Source: Pseudomonadota bacterium (GTDB lineage Bacteria > Pseudomonadota > Gammaproteobacteria > Burkholderiales > Rhodocyclaceae). From it: 64,000 nucleotides of DNA. The stretch spans positions 45,740-109,739 of the forward strand of contig JAGTRS010000010.1 of assembly GCA_018262195.1 (NCBI GenBank), given 5' to 3'. The translations under genes and the position numbers were made by a program. Shown one piece after another: positions 56,358 through 64,000 of this stretch (its first letter is position 1; every line of letters starts with the position of its first letter). The notes below the pieces were generated by a model that was given only the letters and a program-made list of their open reading frames with translations, did not search any database and was not told the DNA's origin.

Positions 56358-58628
56358 ATGGGGTATCGCATCCGTCCTTTGGCCGCCGCTATGGCTGTGG
56401 CCTTTTCTTCGTCGACCTGTTGGCAAGCGGCGAATGCCCAGACCAGCCAGGTCTTGAACGAAGTCGTCGTCTCCGCCAACAAGCCGGAAGAGGCAACGGT
56501 TGCACGTACTATTGGAGCTCCCCAGATCGCCCCCATGCGCTCCGCAACCAGCGACACCGCCAGCCTGCTACGCGACGTGCCGGGTGTCAGCCTGAATACG
56601 GGTGGCGGCGTTTCCGGCCTGCCGGCTATCCACGGCCTGGCCGACGACCGCATCCGGATCAAGGTCGATGACATGGACCTGATCTCGGCCTGCGGCAACC
56701 ACATGAACCCGCCACTCTCCTACATCGATCCGAGCAGCGTCGGAACGATCAAGGTCTACGCCGGGATTTCGCCGGTCAGCGTCGGCGGCGACAGCATCGC
56801 CGGGACAATCAAGGTGGAATCGGCCACCCCGGAGTTTGCCGCTGAAGGCCAGCCGCTGCTGACCAAGGGCGAACTGGGCGGTTTTTACCGCAGCAACGGC
56901 AACGCCGTTGGTGGCAATGCCTCGGCGACCATCGCCACCGAACAACTGAGCATCAGCTACAAAGGCTCGACCGTCGAATCCGCCAACTACAAGGCTGGCG
57001 GTGACTTCAAGCCGGCTGGTCTGAGCTATGCCACAAGCGCCCAGGTGCCAAACGCCTCCACCCGCTACCTGGCGGGTGATGAAGTCGGCTCCTCGCTGTA
57101 CAAGGCGACCAACCATCTCATCGGCATCGCTGCCCGCAGCGCCAACCATCTGTTCGACCTGAAGATCGGCTTCCAGGACATCCCCTACCAGGGCTTCCCC
57201 AACCAGCGCATGGACATGACCGGCAACGAAAGCCAGCGCGCCAACCTGCGCTATACCGGCCAATACAACTGGGGCACCCTGCAGGCCCGCCTGTACCACG
57301 AGCACACCCGTCACAAGATGAATTTCCTCGAAGACAAGGCCTATTACTACGCCAACAATGCGCAGGGCATGCCGATGGATACCGAGGGCAAGAATACCGG
57401 CGCCGTGCTCAAGGCCGATATCGCCCTGAACGAGCGCGACCTGCTGCGTGTCGGTGGCGAGTACCAGCGCTATCGCTTCGATGACTGGTGGGTTCCCTCA
57501 GGCACCGGCGGCATGTCGCCCAATACTTTCTGGAGCATCAACAACGGCGAACGCGACCGCTACGCCCTGTTCGGCGAATGGGAAGCCGCCTGGACACCGC
57601 AATGGCTGAGCCTGTTCGGCGTCCGCAATGAAACCGTCAAGATGGATAGTGGCCCGGTGGCCGGCTATAACGCCAATTACAACGGCGACGCCAATGCCTT
57701 CAACGCCAAGGATCGCAGCAAGACCGACAATAACTGGGATCTGACCGCTCTGGCCCGCTACACCGCCAGCCAGACCCAGACCTACGAGTTCGGTTACGCC
57801 CGCAAGACACGTTCGCCCAACCTCTACGAGCGTTTTGCCTGGTCCACCGGTGGCATGGCCATGAACATGATCAACATGGTCGGCGATGGCAACGGCTATG
57901 TCGGCAACGTCGATCTCAAGCCGGAAGTCGCCCACACCATCAGCGCGACCGCCGACTGGCACGACGCAGAGCGCCAGAACTGGGGCTTCAAGGTCACCCC
58001 GTACTACACCTATGTTGAGGACTACATCAACGCCCGGCGCTGCACGACGGCCGACGGCGCCTGGGCCGGCCAGCCCTGTACTGTCGCCGCCAACCAGACG
58101 CGAACCAACAACTTTGTCTTCCTGAAGTACATCAATCAGGATGCCCGCCTGTACGGCCTCGACGTTTCCGGCTACTTCCCGCTCGCCAAGACCGCCGGCT
58201 TCGGTAGCTTCACGGCCAGCGGCATGCTCAACTACGTCCGCGGCAAGACGGCCAGCGGCAAGGATGACGACCTTTACAACATCATGCCGCTCAACACCAA
58301 GCTGGCGATTGCCCACCAGCTGGGCAACTGGAACAGCACGGCAGAAGTCGTGATCGTTGATGGCAAGAAGGATGTTGCGCAGGAACGCAACGAGCTGAAG
58401 ACGCCGGGCTATGGCCTGTTCAACCTGCGCACCAGCTACACCTGGAAGCAGGTCCGCTTCGACCTCGGCATCGACAACGTCTTCGACCGCCTCTACTACC
58501 ACCCGCTGGGTGGCGCCTATGTCGGTCAGGGCACGACCATGCCGCCGCTGCATGCCAACTCGCCTTACGGTATCTCGGTTCCGGGCATGGGCCGTTCGAT
58601 CTATGCGGGCATGAACCTGAAGTTCTAA
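56358..58628 (+). CDS. OprC/NosA-like TonB-dependent copper receptor
   Basis: A 756-residue outer-membrane receptor. Signal peptide residues 1-27, TonB-box region LNEVVVSANKPEE, plug to about 160 with IHGLADDRIRIKVDDMDLIS, then the barrel to MNLKF. Cys112 and Met116 form CGNHM in the plug, and His319 and Met321 form HKM in a barrel loop: the CxxxM and HxM pair that binds copper in Pseudomonas OprC, at almost the same positions. NosA of denitrifiers is the same family. AGGGAGAG precedes the ATG. The palindromic site upstream and the regulator gene downstream suggest metal- or oxygen-dependent expression. Confidence 0.85.
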   Translation: MGYRIRPLAAAMAVAFSSSTCWQAANAQTSQVLNEVVVSANKPEEATVARTIGAPQIAPMRSATSDTASLLRDVPGVSLNTGGGVSGLPAIHGLADDRIRIKVDDMDLISACGNHMNPPLSYIDPSSVGTIKVYAGISPVSVGGDSIAGTIKVESATPEFAAEGQPLLTKGELGGFYRSNGNAVGGNASATIATEQLSISYKGSTVESANYKAGGDFKPAGLSYATSAQVPNASTRYLAGDEVGSSLYKATNHLIGIAARSANHLFDLKIGFQDIPYQGFPNQRMDMTGNESQRANLRYTGQYNWGTLQARLYHEHTRHKMNFLEDKAYYYANNAQGMPMDTEGKNTGAVLKADIALNERDLLRVGGEYQRYRFDDWWVPSGTGGMSPNTFWSINNGERDRYALFGEWEAAWTPQWLSLFGVRNETVKMDSGPVAGYNANYNGDANAFNAKDRSKTDNNWDLTALARYTASQTQTYEFGYARKTRSPNLYERFAWSTGGMAMNMINMVGDGNGYVGNVDLKPEVAHTISATADWHDAERQNWGFKVTPYYTYVEDYINARRCTTADGAWAGQPCTVAANQTRTNNFVFLKYINQDARLYGLDVSGYFPLAKTAGFGSFTASGMLNYVRGKTASGKDDDLYNIMPLNTKLAIAHQLGNWNSTAEVVIVDGKKDVAQERNELKTPGYGLFNLRTSYTWKQVRFDLGIDNVFDRLYYHPLGGAYVGQGTTMPPLHANSPYGISVPGMGRSIYAGMNLKF

Positions 58629-58644
58629 TCCCCAGTCCGCAAGC

Positions 58645-58675
58645 AACCCCGGCCCCGTGCCGGGGTTTTGCCTTT
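58645..58675 (+). terminator. Hairpin terminator after the OprC-like gene
   Basis: A stem of AACCCCGGC with GCCGGGGTT around CCCGT is followed by TTGCCTTTT, 16 nt after the stop. The regulator gene begins 20 nt further on, so it probably has some read-through or its own promoter. Confidence 0.7.
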
Positions 58676-58695
58676 TCTGGCCAAGGAAATTTTCC

Positions 58696-59271
58696 ATGCA
58701 ACCTCCGCTCACCGATCACTCCCGCAGCACGCTGGATCTTCCGCCCGGATCACTGCTCTACCCGGCCGGCAGCCTCGGGCAACCGTGGCGCTTGAGCGAA
58801 GGCATCGTCCGTTTCGATAGCGTGGCAAAGCAAGGAGAGGCGACATTTGCCAGTCTCGCCATCGCCGGCGACATCCTCGGCTGCGAAACCCTGCTTTTCG
58901 GCTGCTACACCTTCCGCGCTACCGCACTGACTCAGTGTCGCCTGACCCCCTGGCCGGAAGGCGCTGAAGCAGCCGACAGCACATCGCTGCTCACCTCGCT
59001 GGCCAAGGCTCAGCAACGGGCTGCAGAACTGGTGGCCCTGCGCGGCGGACAAGCCACCGACCGCGTCCTCGGCCTGATTCGATTGCTCGCCGACCAGGCC
59101 GGCCGCGTTGTCCTGCCGACCCGCCAGGACATTGCCGACATCACCGATCTGCGTTTCGAAACGATCTCTCGCATCGTCAAGCAACTGGAACGCAGCGAGA
59201 TCATCCGATCGATCCGCATCGATGGCGTCCATGCCACCCGCAGCTTCACTCTGGGTGCCACCAGCGCCTAA
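58696..59271 (+). CDS. Crp/Fnr family transcriptional regulator
   Basis: A 191-residue regulator with a short cNMP-binding-like sensor domain (about 15-95), a dimer helix (95-125) and a C-terminal winged helix. The recognition helix has Glu155, Ser158 and Arg159 in FETISRIVKQ, the E-x-x-S-R pattern of FNR that reads TTG-type half sites. There is no FNR four-cysteine cluster; instead three cysteines (63, 70 and 81) lie in the sensor domain, a possible metal or redox site. It sits between the two receptor genes and probably controls them. AAGGAAAT precedes the ATG. Confidence 0.9.
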   Translation: MQPPLTDHSRSTLDLPPGSLLYPAGSLGQPWRLSEGIVRFDSVAKQGEATFASLAIAGDILGCETLLFGCYTFRATALTQCRLTPWPEGAEAADSTSLLTSLAKAQQRAAELVALRGGQATDRVLGLIRLLADQAGRVVLPTRQDIADITDLRFETISRIVKQLERSEIIRSIRIDGVHATRSFTLGATSA

Positions 59272-59304
59272 AACACTTGCCTCCCGAGCCGTTGCGCCCG
59301 GGGT

Positions 59305-59323
59305 GCGACAATTTGCCACATTC
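59305..59323. promoter_or_regulatory. Second copy of the operator half before receptor 2
   Basis: GCGACAATTTGCCACATTC matches the right half of the palindrome and its flank at 56274-56292 in 17 of 19 positions. It lies 83 nt before the second receptor's ATG, close to the 66-nt distance seen at the first. A shared regulator is the simplest reading. Confidence 0.6.
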
Positions 59324-59381
59324 ACGCGCACCGGCACGCTCCGTATCATTCGATCCTAAATTACTGTTTCATAAGCATTTT

Positions 59382-59395
59382 TTGATACAAATCAA
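59382..59395. promoter_or_regulatory. Perfect FNR/Anr/Dnr-type box next to a ribosome binding site
   Basis: TTGAT-ACAA-ATCAA matches the FNR consensus (TTGAT-N4-ATCAA) at all ten defined bases. It ends 10 nt before the ATG at 59406 and touches the TTAGGATT ribosome binding site, so it lies downstream of any useful promoter. That position suits repression or a roadblock rather than activation. Confidence 0.65.
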
Positions 59396-59405
59396 TTAGG
59401 ATTCA

Positions 59406-61523
59406 ATGATGAAGAGTTTTGCACTCGCGCCGCTGGCGCTGGCAGTCCTTTCGGCTTTTGCCTCTACCCAGGTCGCGGCAGCTGACGCATCTCTGGCCGA
59501 AGTGACTGTTACTGCCACGCGTGAAGGGCAACTGATCAGTGAAACGCCGGCCACCGTCGGCGTCATCAAGGAAAAGGCCCTGCGCGAGGTCAAGCCGACG
59601 CATCCGAGCGAAATCATGGGCCAGGTCGCTGGCGTCTGGGTCAACGTGACCGGCGGCGAAGGCCACCAGACGGCGATCCGCCAGCCGCTGACGACAAATC
59701 CTGTTTACCTCTACCTTGAAGACGGCGTACCAACCCGCTCGACCGGCTTCTTCAACCACAACGCCCTGTACGAGGTGAACCTGCCGATGGCCGGCGGCAT
59801 CGAGATCAACAAGGGCCCGGGCAGTGCGCTCTACGGTTCCGACGCCATCGGCGGCGTGGTCAATGTGCTGACCCGCAAGCCGCCCACCAAGCCGGAAATC
59901 GAAGGTTCACTCGAAGGTGGCAGCTACGGCTGGGCGCGGGCCATGGTCTCCGGTGGCAGCGCTTTCGGCAACCACGCCTTCCGGGCCGACCTCAACCTGA
60001 GCCACACCGACGGCTGGCGTGACAAGACGGCCTATGACCGCCAGAGCGGCACCCTGCGCTGGGACAGCGCCATCGGCGATGACGCGACGCTGAAAACCGT
60101 CGCCACCTTCTCCAAGATCGACCAGCAGACGGCCGGCAGTTCGGCCATCTCGAAAAACGATTACGACAGCAACCCGAAGACCAATTACACCCCGATCTCG
60201 CTGCGCAAGGTCGACGCCTTCCGGCTATCCAGCGCCTACGAAAAGGAGTGGGGAAACTCTCTGCTCAGCATCACCCCCTACTACCGCAATGATTCGATGG
60301 ACCTGCTGGCCAACTGGTCGCTGTCCTACGACCCGACCATCTACACCACCGAGAACCAGTCCTTCGGTGCCCAGATCAAGTATCGCCATGACTTCGAGCC
60401 GCTGCGCACCCGCTTCATCGTCGGTATCGACCTCGACCACAGTCCGGGCAGCCGCGTCGAAAACCGGATCAGCACGACCTCGACCGGCAGCGGCTACACC
60501 AGGGTCTACACCAGCTACACGATGGGTGCCCGGGTCTATGACTACGACGTCACCTATCAGGGCGTTTCACCCTATGTCCATGGCGAGATTTCGCCAATCG
60601 ACAAGCTGCGCATTACCGCTGGCCTGCGTCAGGACCATGTCACCTATCGCTTCGACAACCGCTATGGAACCTCACCGGTCGTCGTCGGTTCCGCCTATTA
60701 CGGCCAGGTCGCCGATGGCGATCTGAGCTTCAACCATCTCAGCCCGAAACTGGGCGCCACCTATGCCTTCAGCGACTCGCTGAACGCCTTCGCCGCCTAC
60801 AACCACGCTTTCCGCGCCCCGTCCGAAGGCCAGCTCTTCCGGCCATCCGTGGCCTCCAGCATCGCCGCCGCCAATGCCGCAGCTGCCGCCTCGCGCAACC
60901 TGAAACCGATCAAGGTCGACAGCGTCGAAACCGGCCTGCGCGGCAAAATCAGCCAGGCCGTGAATTACGAGGTATCGGTCTATTACATGACCAAGAACGA
61001 CGACATCCTGAGCTACCGTGATCCGGTCACCAACATCACGACCCCCACCAATGCCGGCAAGACGCTGCACAAAGGTGTCGAAATCGGCCTTGGCGTCCAG
61101 ATCGCGTCCGCCTGGCGCCTCGACACCGCGCTCTCGCACGCCAAGCACACCTACGGAAACTGGCGCGTTGGAGCGATCGATTACACTGGCAAGGAAATGG
61201 AACTCGCTCCCCGCACCATCGCCAACACCCGCCTGACCCGGGGCGACGCCAGGACCGGCATGGTCCAGGCAGAATGGTTGCACTTCAGCAGCTGGTGGTC
61301 CGATCAGGCCAACACCACAAAGTACGATGGTCATGACCTGCTCAACCTGCGCGGCGCCTATCCGCTGTACCGCGATGTCAGCCTGTTCGGCAACGTGCAT
61401 AACGTGACTGACCGTCGTTATGCGGAGAGCACCGGAACGCAAACCTCCGGTGGAGTGATCTACCCGACCTTCGCCCCCGGCCTGCCGCGCACCTTTACCG
61501 TCGGAATCCAGGCCAAATGGTAG
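59406..61523 (+). CDS. TonB-dependent receptor (second receptor of the metal locus)
   Basis: A 705-residue outer-membrane receptor: signal peptide residues 1-26, TonB box AEVTVTATREG, plug with GGEGHQTAIRQPLTTNPVYL, YLEDGVPTRSTGFFNHNALY and ALYGSDAIGGVVNVLTRKPP, then a barrel ending FTVGIQAKW. The plug resembles iron-chelate receptors, and no OprC-type CxxxM is present, so the ligand may be a chelated metal. A Trp-rich strand (WLHFSSWWSD) lies near the C-terminus. It begins a four-gene operon with the beta-propeller-like, thioredoxin-like and TonB genes; the next gene overlaps its stop. Confidence 0.88.
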   Translation: MMKSFALAPLALAVLSAFASTQVAAADASLAEVTVTATREGQLISETPATVGVIKEKALREVKPTHPSEIMGQVAGVWVNVTGGEGHQTAIRQPLTTNPVYLYLEDGVPTRSTGFFNHNALYEVNLPMAGGIEINKGPGSALYGSDAIGGVVNVLTRKPPTKPEIEGSLEGGSYGWARAMVSGGSAFGNHAFRADLNLSHTDGWRDKTAYDRQSGTLRWDSAIGDDATLKTVATFSKIDQQTAGSSAISKNDYDSNPKTNYTPISLRKVDAFRLSSAYEKEWGNSLLSITPYYRNDSMDLLANWSLSYDPTIYTTENQSFGAQIKYRHDFEPLRTRFIVGIDLDHSPGSRVENRISTTSTGSGYTRVYTSYTMGARVYDYDVTYQGVSPYVHGEISPIDKLRITAGLRQDHVTYRFDNRYGTSPVVVGSAYYGQVADGDLSFNHLSPKLGATYAFSDSLNAFAAYNHAFRAPSEGQLFRPSVASSIAAANAAAAASRNLKPIKVDSVETGLRGKISQAVNYEVSVYYMTKNDDILSYRDPVTNITTPTNAGKTLHKGVEIGLGVQIASAWRLDTALSHAKHTYGNWRVGAIDYTGKEMELAPRTIANTRLTRGDARTGMVQAEWLHFSSWWSDQANTTKYDGHDLLNLRGAYPLYRDVSLFGNVHNVTDRRYAESTGTQTSGGVIYPTFAPGLPRTFTVGIQAKW

Positions 61524-62731
61524 GAATCTCGGCACGCAGTACCGCCTTGCTGGCCGCCCTGCTGCTGGCCGGGACGGTGGCCGCACATGACCATGCCGAT
61601 CATGGTGCAGTGGATGCCAAGCCGGCGCCCAAAGGAGACTACGCCAAGGTCTGGCTGGAAAAGCAGCAAACCGCCCCCCGCCTGGCGATTGCCGCGCAAT
61701 TTGACGCGGCAGGCCGGCTCTGGCTGGCCCGTGTCGTCGGACAGCAGATCTTTGTCAGCCATTCCAGTGATACCGGCAAGACCTTCAGCGAAGCGGTTAC
61801 GGTCAATCGCCAGCCCGAACTGATTTCGGCTGACGGCGAAGCCCGTCCGCAGATCGGCGTCGTCGGACAACGGGTCTACGTCAGTTGGACACAGGCGTTG
61901 CCGCAACCCTTCGCCGGGCACATCCGGTTCTCCGTCTCCGAAGATGGCGGCCAGTCTTTCAGCGACCCCATCACCATCAATGACGACAGCCGCCCGATCA
62001 CGCACCGCTTCAACGCCATGCTGGCCGATGCCCGGGGCGTAACGCTGGCCTGGATCGACAAGCGGGACGGCGCAGGGAATCCGGAGTATCGCGGCGCGGC
62101 CATCTACACGGCCCGGTCGACCGATGGCGGTCGCAGCTTTGAAACCAACCGCAACCTGGCTAACCATTCCTGCGAATGCTGCCGTCTGGGCATGGCGGCC
62201 GACAGCGACGGTATGACGGTCGTTTTCTGGCGCCAGATCTTCGGCAAGAACGTCCGCGACTTTGCGCTGGCCCGCCTCGATGAGCCGCTGCGCCGCGTTT
62301 CCGAAGACGGTTGGGAAATCGATGCCTGCCCGCACCACGGCGGCGCACTGGCCATCGACCGCGAAGGCGGTCGCCACATCGCCTGGTTCACCGGTGCCGA
62401 GAAATCCCCCGGCCTGCACTATCGCCGTATCGACGGCGAGACGATGAGCCGCCCGCTGCGCTTCGGCAATCTCGATGCCCAGTCGGGGCACCCGCAAGTG
62501 GCGGTCGTCGGCCGCAATGTTGTCCTCGTCTGGCGGGAATTCGATGGCAAGTTCAATCACATCCGCCTGATGCTCTCCCGCGACCGTGGCCAGAACTGGT
62601 CAGCTCCGAGCAGCATCGCCCGCACCGCTGGCGCTGCCGACGACCCCTTGCTGCTGACAGATAAAGGCACTCCGTGGCTGGTCTGGAATACCGCCGTCGA
62701 TGGCCTTAAACGTTCACGGATCGCGCCATGA
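61517..62731 (+). CDS. Exported BNR/sialidase-like beta-propeller with Cys/His metal motifs
   Basis: A 404-residue exported protein. After the signal peptide (ending TVAA) comes the His/Asp cluster HDHADHG, then a six-bladed propeller with Asp-box repeats (SHSSDTGKTFSEAV, SVSEDGGQSFSD, ARSTDGGRSFETN, LSRDRGQNWSAPS). Two unusual motifs, HSCECCRLG (Cys219, 221, 222) and CPHHGG (Cys271, His273, His274), are probably metal ligands, as true sialidases lack them. The sialidase Arg triad is not evident, so glycan cleavage is unlikely. It overlaps the receptor gene by 7 nt and the thioredoxin-like gene by 4 nt. Confidence 0.78.
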   Translation: MVGISARSTALLAALLLAGTVAAHDHADHGAVDAKPAPKGDYAKVWLEKQQTAPRLAIAAQFDAAGRLWLARVVGQQIFVSHSSDTGKTFSEAVTVNRQPELISADGEARPQIGVVGQRVYVSWTQALPQPFAGHIRFSVSEDGGQSFSDPITINDDSRPITHRFNAMLADARGVTLAWIDKRDGAGNPEYRGAAIYTARSTDGGRSFETNRNLANHSCECCRLGMAADSDGMTVVFWRQIFGKNVRDFALARLDEPLRRVSEDGWEIDACPHHGGALAIDREGGRHIAWFTGAEKSPGLHYRRIDGETMSRPLRFGNLDAQSGHPQVAVVGRNVVLVWREFDGKFNHIRLMLSRDRGQNWSAPSSIARTAGAADDPLLLTDKGTPWLVWNTAVDGLKRSRIAP

Positions 62732-63198
62732 AACTGTTCTCGTTGTTGATCACGGGATTGCTGTTCGCCGGCCTTGCCCAGGCCGAGATGCGCCCCTTCG
62801 TCAGCGGATCGCTGCAAAAGATCGAACGCGAGCAAAAAGGCAAACCCTTCATCCTCGCCTTCTGGTCGGCCAGCTGCACGCATTGCCCGGCCGAACTCAA
62901 GGCGCTCGGCGAGCTGGTCCGCAAATATCCGAAACTGGAGCTGATCCTCGTTGCCGCCGATACGCCAGCCGAGGTCCCGGAGCTGGAGCAACTGGCACAA
63001 GGCTACGGCGTTGCTTCACAGGCTCGCTGGGTCTTTGCCGACGCCCAACCCGAGCGCCTGCGTTACGAAATCGACCGCCGCTGGTATGGCGAACTGCCGC
63101 GCACCTACTTCTATGATGGACGGCAGCAACGCAAGGGACACTCCGGCGTCTTGCCAGCAGAGCAACTCGAACAGTGGGTCGTCGAACACGTAAAATAG
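62728..63198 (+). CDS. TlpA/DsbE-like periplasmic thioredoxin
   Basis: A 156-residue exported thioredoxin-fold protein. Signal peptide residues 1-19 (ending LAQA); the active site is WSASCTHCPAEL (Cys50, Cys53), and ELPRTYFYDG carries the cis-Pro. TlpA-type proteins reduce periplasmic cysteines and prime copper-site proteins. Here it probably keeps the Cys motifs of the neighbouring propeller protein reduced. Its ATG overlaps that gene's stop. Confidence 0.88.
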   Translation: MKLFSLLITGLLFAGLAQAEMRPFVSGSLQKIEREQKGKPFILAFWSASCTHCPAELKALGELVRKYPKLELILVAADTPAEVPELEQLAQGYGVASQARWVFADAQPERLRYEIDRRWYGELPRTYFYDGRQQRKGHSGVLPAEQLEQWVVEHVK

Positions 63199-63202
63199 AA
63201 AG

Positions 63203-63889
63203 ATGTCTGCCGAGCAACTCCTCCATTTCGATTCCGAACTGCCCGAATGGCGCAGGAGTGGCCGCTTTTTCCTGATTGCCATCGGCCTTCACGCGGCTGT
63301 GCTGGCCTACCCGCTCGGACAGGCCATCAGCCGCCTCGACATACCGCCCCCCGGCCCGCTCACCGTCAAGCTGATCGAAGCACTGCACCCCGCGCCGACC
63401 CCACAGCCAGTCGCCGCCCCAACGCCACAAGCGGCACCGGTTGCTCCCGCCACTCCGAAGCCTCGGCCGGTACTGGCGATGACGCCGGAGCAACAAGCAC
63501 CAAGTGCCAGCACGCCGACAGTCGCCGCACCACCGCTTGCCGCGCCAGAGCCCGCTGCACGTGCTGCAAGCAATCCCGGCCCCGCCACGCCCACGGCCGC
63601 ACCGATCACCGCAGCCCGCTTCAATGCGGCCTACCTGAACAATCCGGAACCCAAATACCCGCTGCTATCGCGCCGACTGGGCGAAGAGGGCAAGGTCCTG
63701 CTCAAGGTCAAGGTAAGCAGCGAAGGACTGGCCGCCACGGTCGACCTCGAAAAGAGCAGCAACTTCGACCGTCTCGACGAAGCCGCCCGGCAAGCCGTGG
63801 CTCGATGGCGCTTTATTCCGGCCAAACGCGGCGACGAGCCGATCGAGGCATCGGTCATCGTGCCGATCGTCTTTCGTCTGGATAGCTGA
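63203..63889 (+). CDS. tonB: TonB energy-transducing protein
   Basis: A 228-residue TonB. A cytoplasmic N-terminus leads into one helix (about 22-42, RFFLIAIGLHAAVLAYPLG) with the His of TonB anchors, then an Ala/Pro-rich spacer (about 50-135) and a C-terminal TonB domain (about 145-228; YPLLSRRLGEEGKVLLKVKV and RWRFIPAKRGDEPIEASVIV). It starts 4 nt after the thioredoxin-like gene, so this locus carries its own TonB; exbB and exbD are not in the window and may follow to the right. Confidence 0.93.
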   Translation: MSAEQLLHFDSELPEWRRSGRFFLIAIGLHAAVLAYPLGQAISRLDIPPPGPLTVKLIEALHPAPTPQPVAAPTPQAAPVAPATPKPRPVLAMTPEQQAPSASTPTVAAPPLAAPEPAARAASNPGPATPTAAPITAARFNAAYLNNPEPKYPLLSRRLGEEGKVLLKVKVSSEGLAATVDLEKSSNFDRLDEAARQAVARWRFIPAKRGDEPIEASVIVPIVFRLDS

Positions 63890-64000
63890 GAAAAAGGGAA
63901 ACCGGAATTGACGACGGGGACCGAAGTCCCCGCCGGCTATCTTTGGTAACAAGGCTCTAGCAGCCCCGGCTAACCGTTTTTAGGCGGCAATAGCGAATTG
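63890..64000. other. Structured-looking non-coding end region
   Basis: No gene is seen. GGGGAC-CGAA-GTCCCC (63916-63931) is a perfect 6-bp hairpin, and the following bases, rich in GGCT/AGCC and ending with GGCGGCAATAGCGAATTG, look able to fold. There is no T tract, so it is not a plain terminator. It is cut off by the window edge and I cannot assign it. Confidence 0.3.

Noticed and set aside
57498..58712. Minus-strand reading frame of 404 codons opposite the OprC-like gene
   Set aside because: No domain, no ribosome binding site, and it runs through a terminator and into the regulator's leader; antisense shadow.
61517..62731. True exo-sialidase
   Set aside because: Asp-box repeats are present, but the catalytic Arg triad and Tyr/Glu pair are not evident, while Cys/His motifs and the operon point to metal handling.

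Overview
This is a high-GC chromosomal window from a Gram-negative bacterium. The gene set (tol-pal-cpoB-queE, ruvCAB behind yebC, a 6S RNA directly behind zapA, a PEP-CTERM protein, and a regulatory PTS made of a mannose-type IIA, HPr and enzyme I) and the protein sequences point to a betaproteobacterium, most likely of the order Rhodocyclales. That placement is inference; no rRNA or other taxonomic marker lies in the window. There is no transposase, integrase, CRISPR array, tRNA or rRNA that I could recognise.

Left part (1-25.3 kb): the start of a TRAP-type solute-binding protein gene faces a GntR/FCD regulator; next come a TauE/SafE exporter, an EVE-domain protein, a 6S RNA and the division genes zapA and a zapB-like gene. 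A cobalamin locus follows: two nearly identical B12 riboswitches, each ahead of a TonB-dependent receptor gene, then btuC, btuD, cobO and cbiA. After a Tim44-like protein comes a three-gene unit of TonB-dependent receptor, YfiR-type periplasmic protein and hybrid histidine kinase. Then follow a Tat-exported metallo-beta-lactamase-fold enzyme, a YeeE/YedE sulfur transporter with queC, and a five-gene branched-chain-amino-acid-type ABC transporter.

Middle part (25.3-41.9 kb): all genes but none lie on the plus strand; in transcription order they run yebC, a secreted Cys-rich protein, an exonuclease-like gene, an EamA transporter, ruvC, ruvA, an AI-2E exporter family gene, ruvB, a DUF2330 protein with an RnfD/NqrB-like membrane protein, ybgC-tolQRAB-pal-cpoB, queE, a PilZ protein and a PAS-GGDEF-EAL protein. 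Recombination and repair, envelope integrity, queuosine synthesis and cyclic-di-GMP signalling are thus packed together.

Right part (42-64 kb): a DUF853 ATPase gene is followed by a PEP-CTERM gene and then by a second, diverged copy of the ATPase gene's 3' end, which marks a recombination scar. A lower-GC DUF3800 gene, an amidase, small metabolic genes, a chorismate mutase with an attenuator-like leader, a TIR-domain membrane protein and the PTS genes follow.

The last 7.6 kb looks like a dedicated metal-acquisition system, probably for copper. It holds an OprC-like receptor with CxxxM and HxM motifs, an FNR-class regulator, a second receptor, a Cys/His-rich beta-propeller-like protein, a thioredoxin-like protein and its own TonB. 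Matching palindromic sites lie before both receptor genes, and a perfect FNR-type box sits against the ribosome binding site of the second one. I consider this locus the most interesting system in the window.
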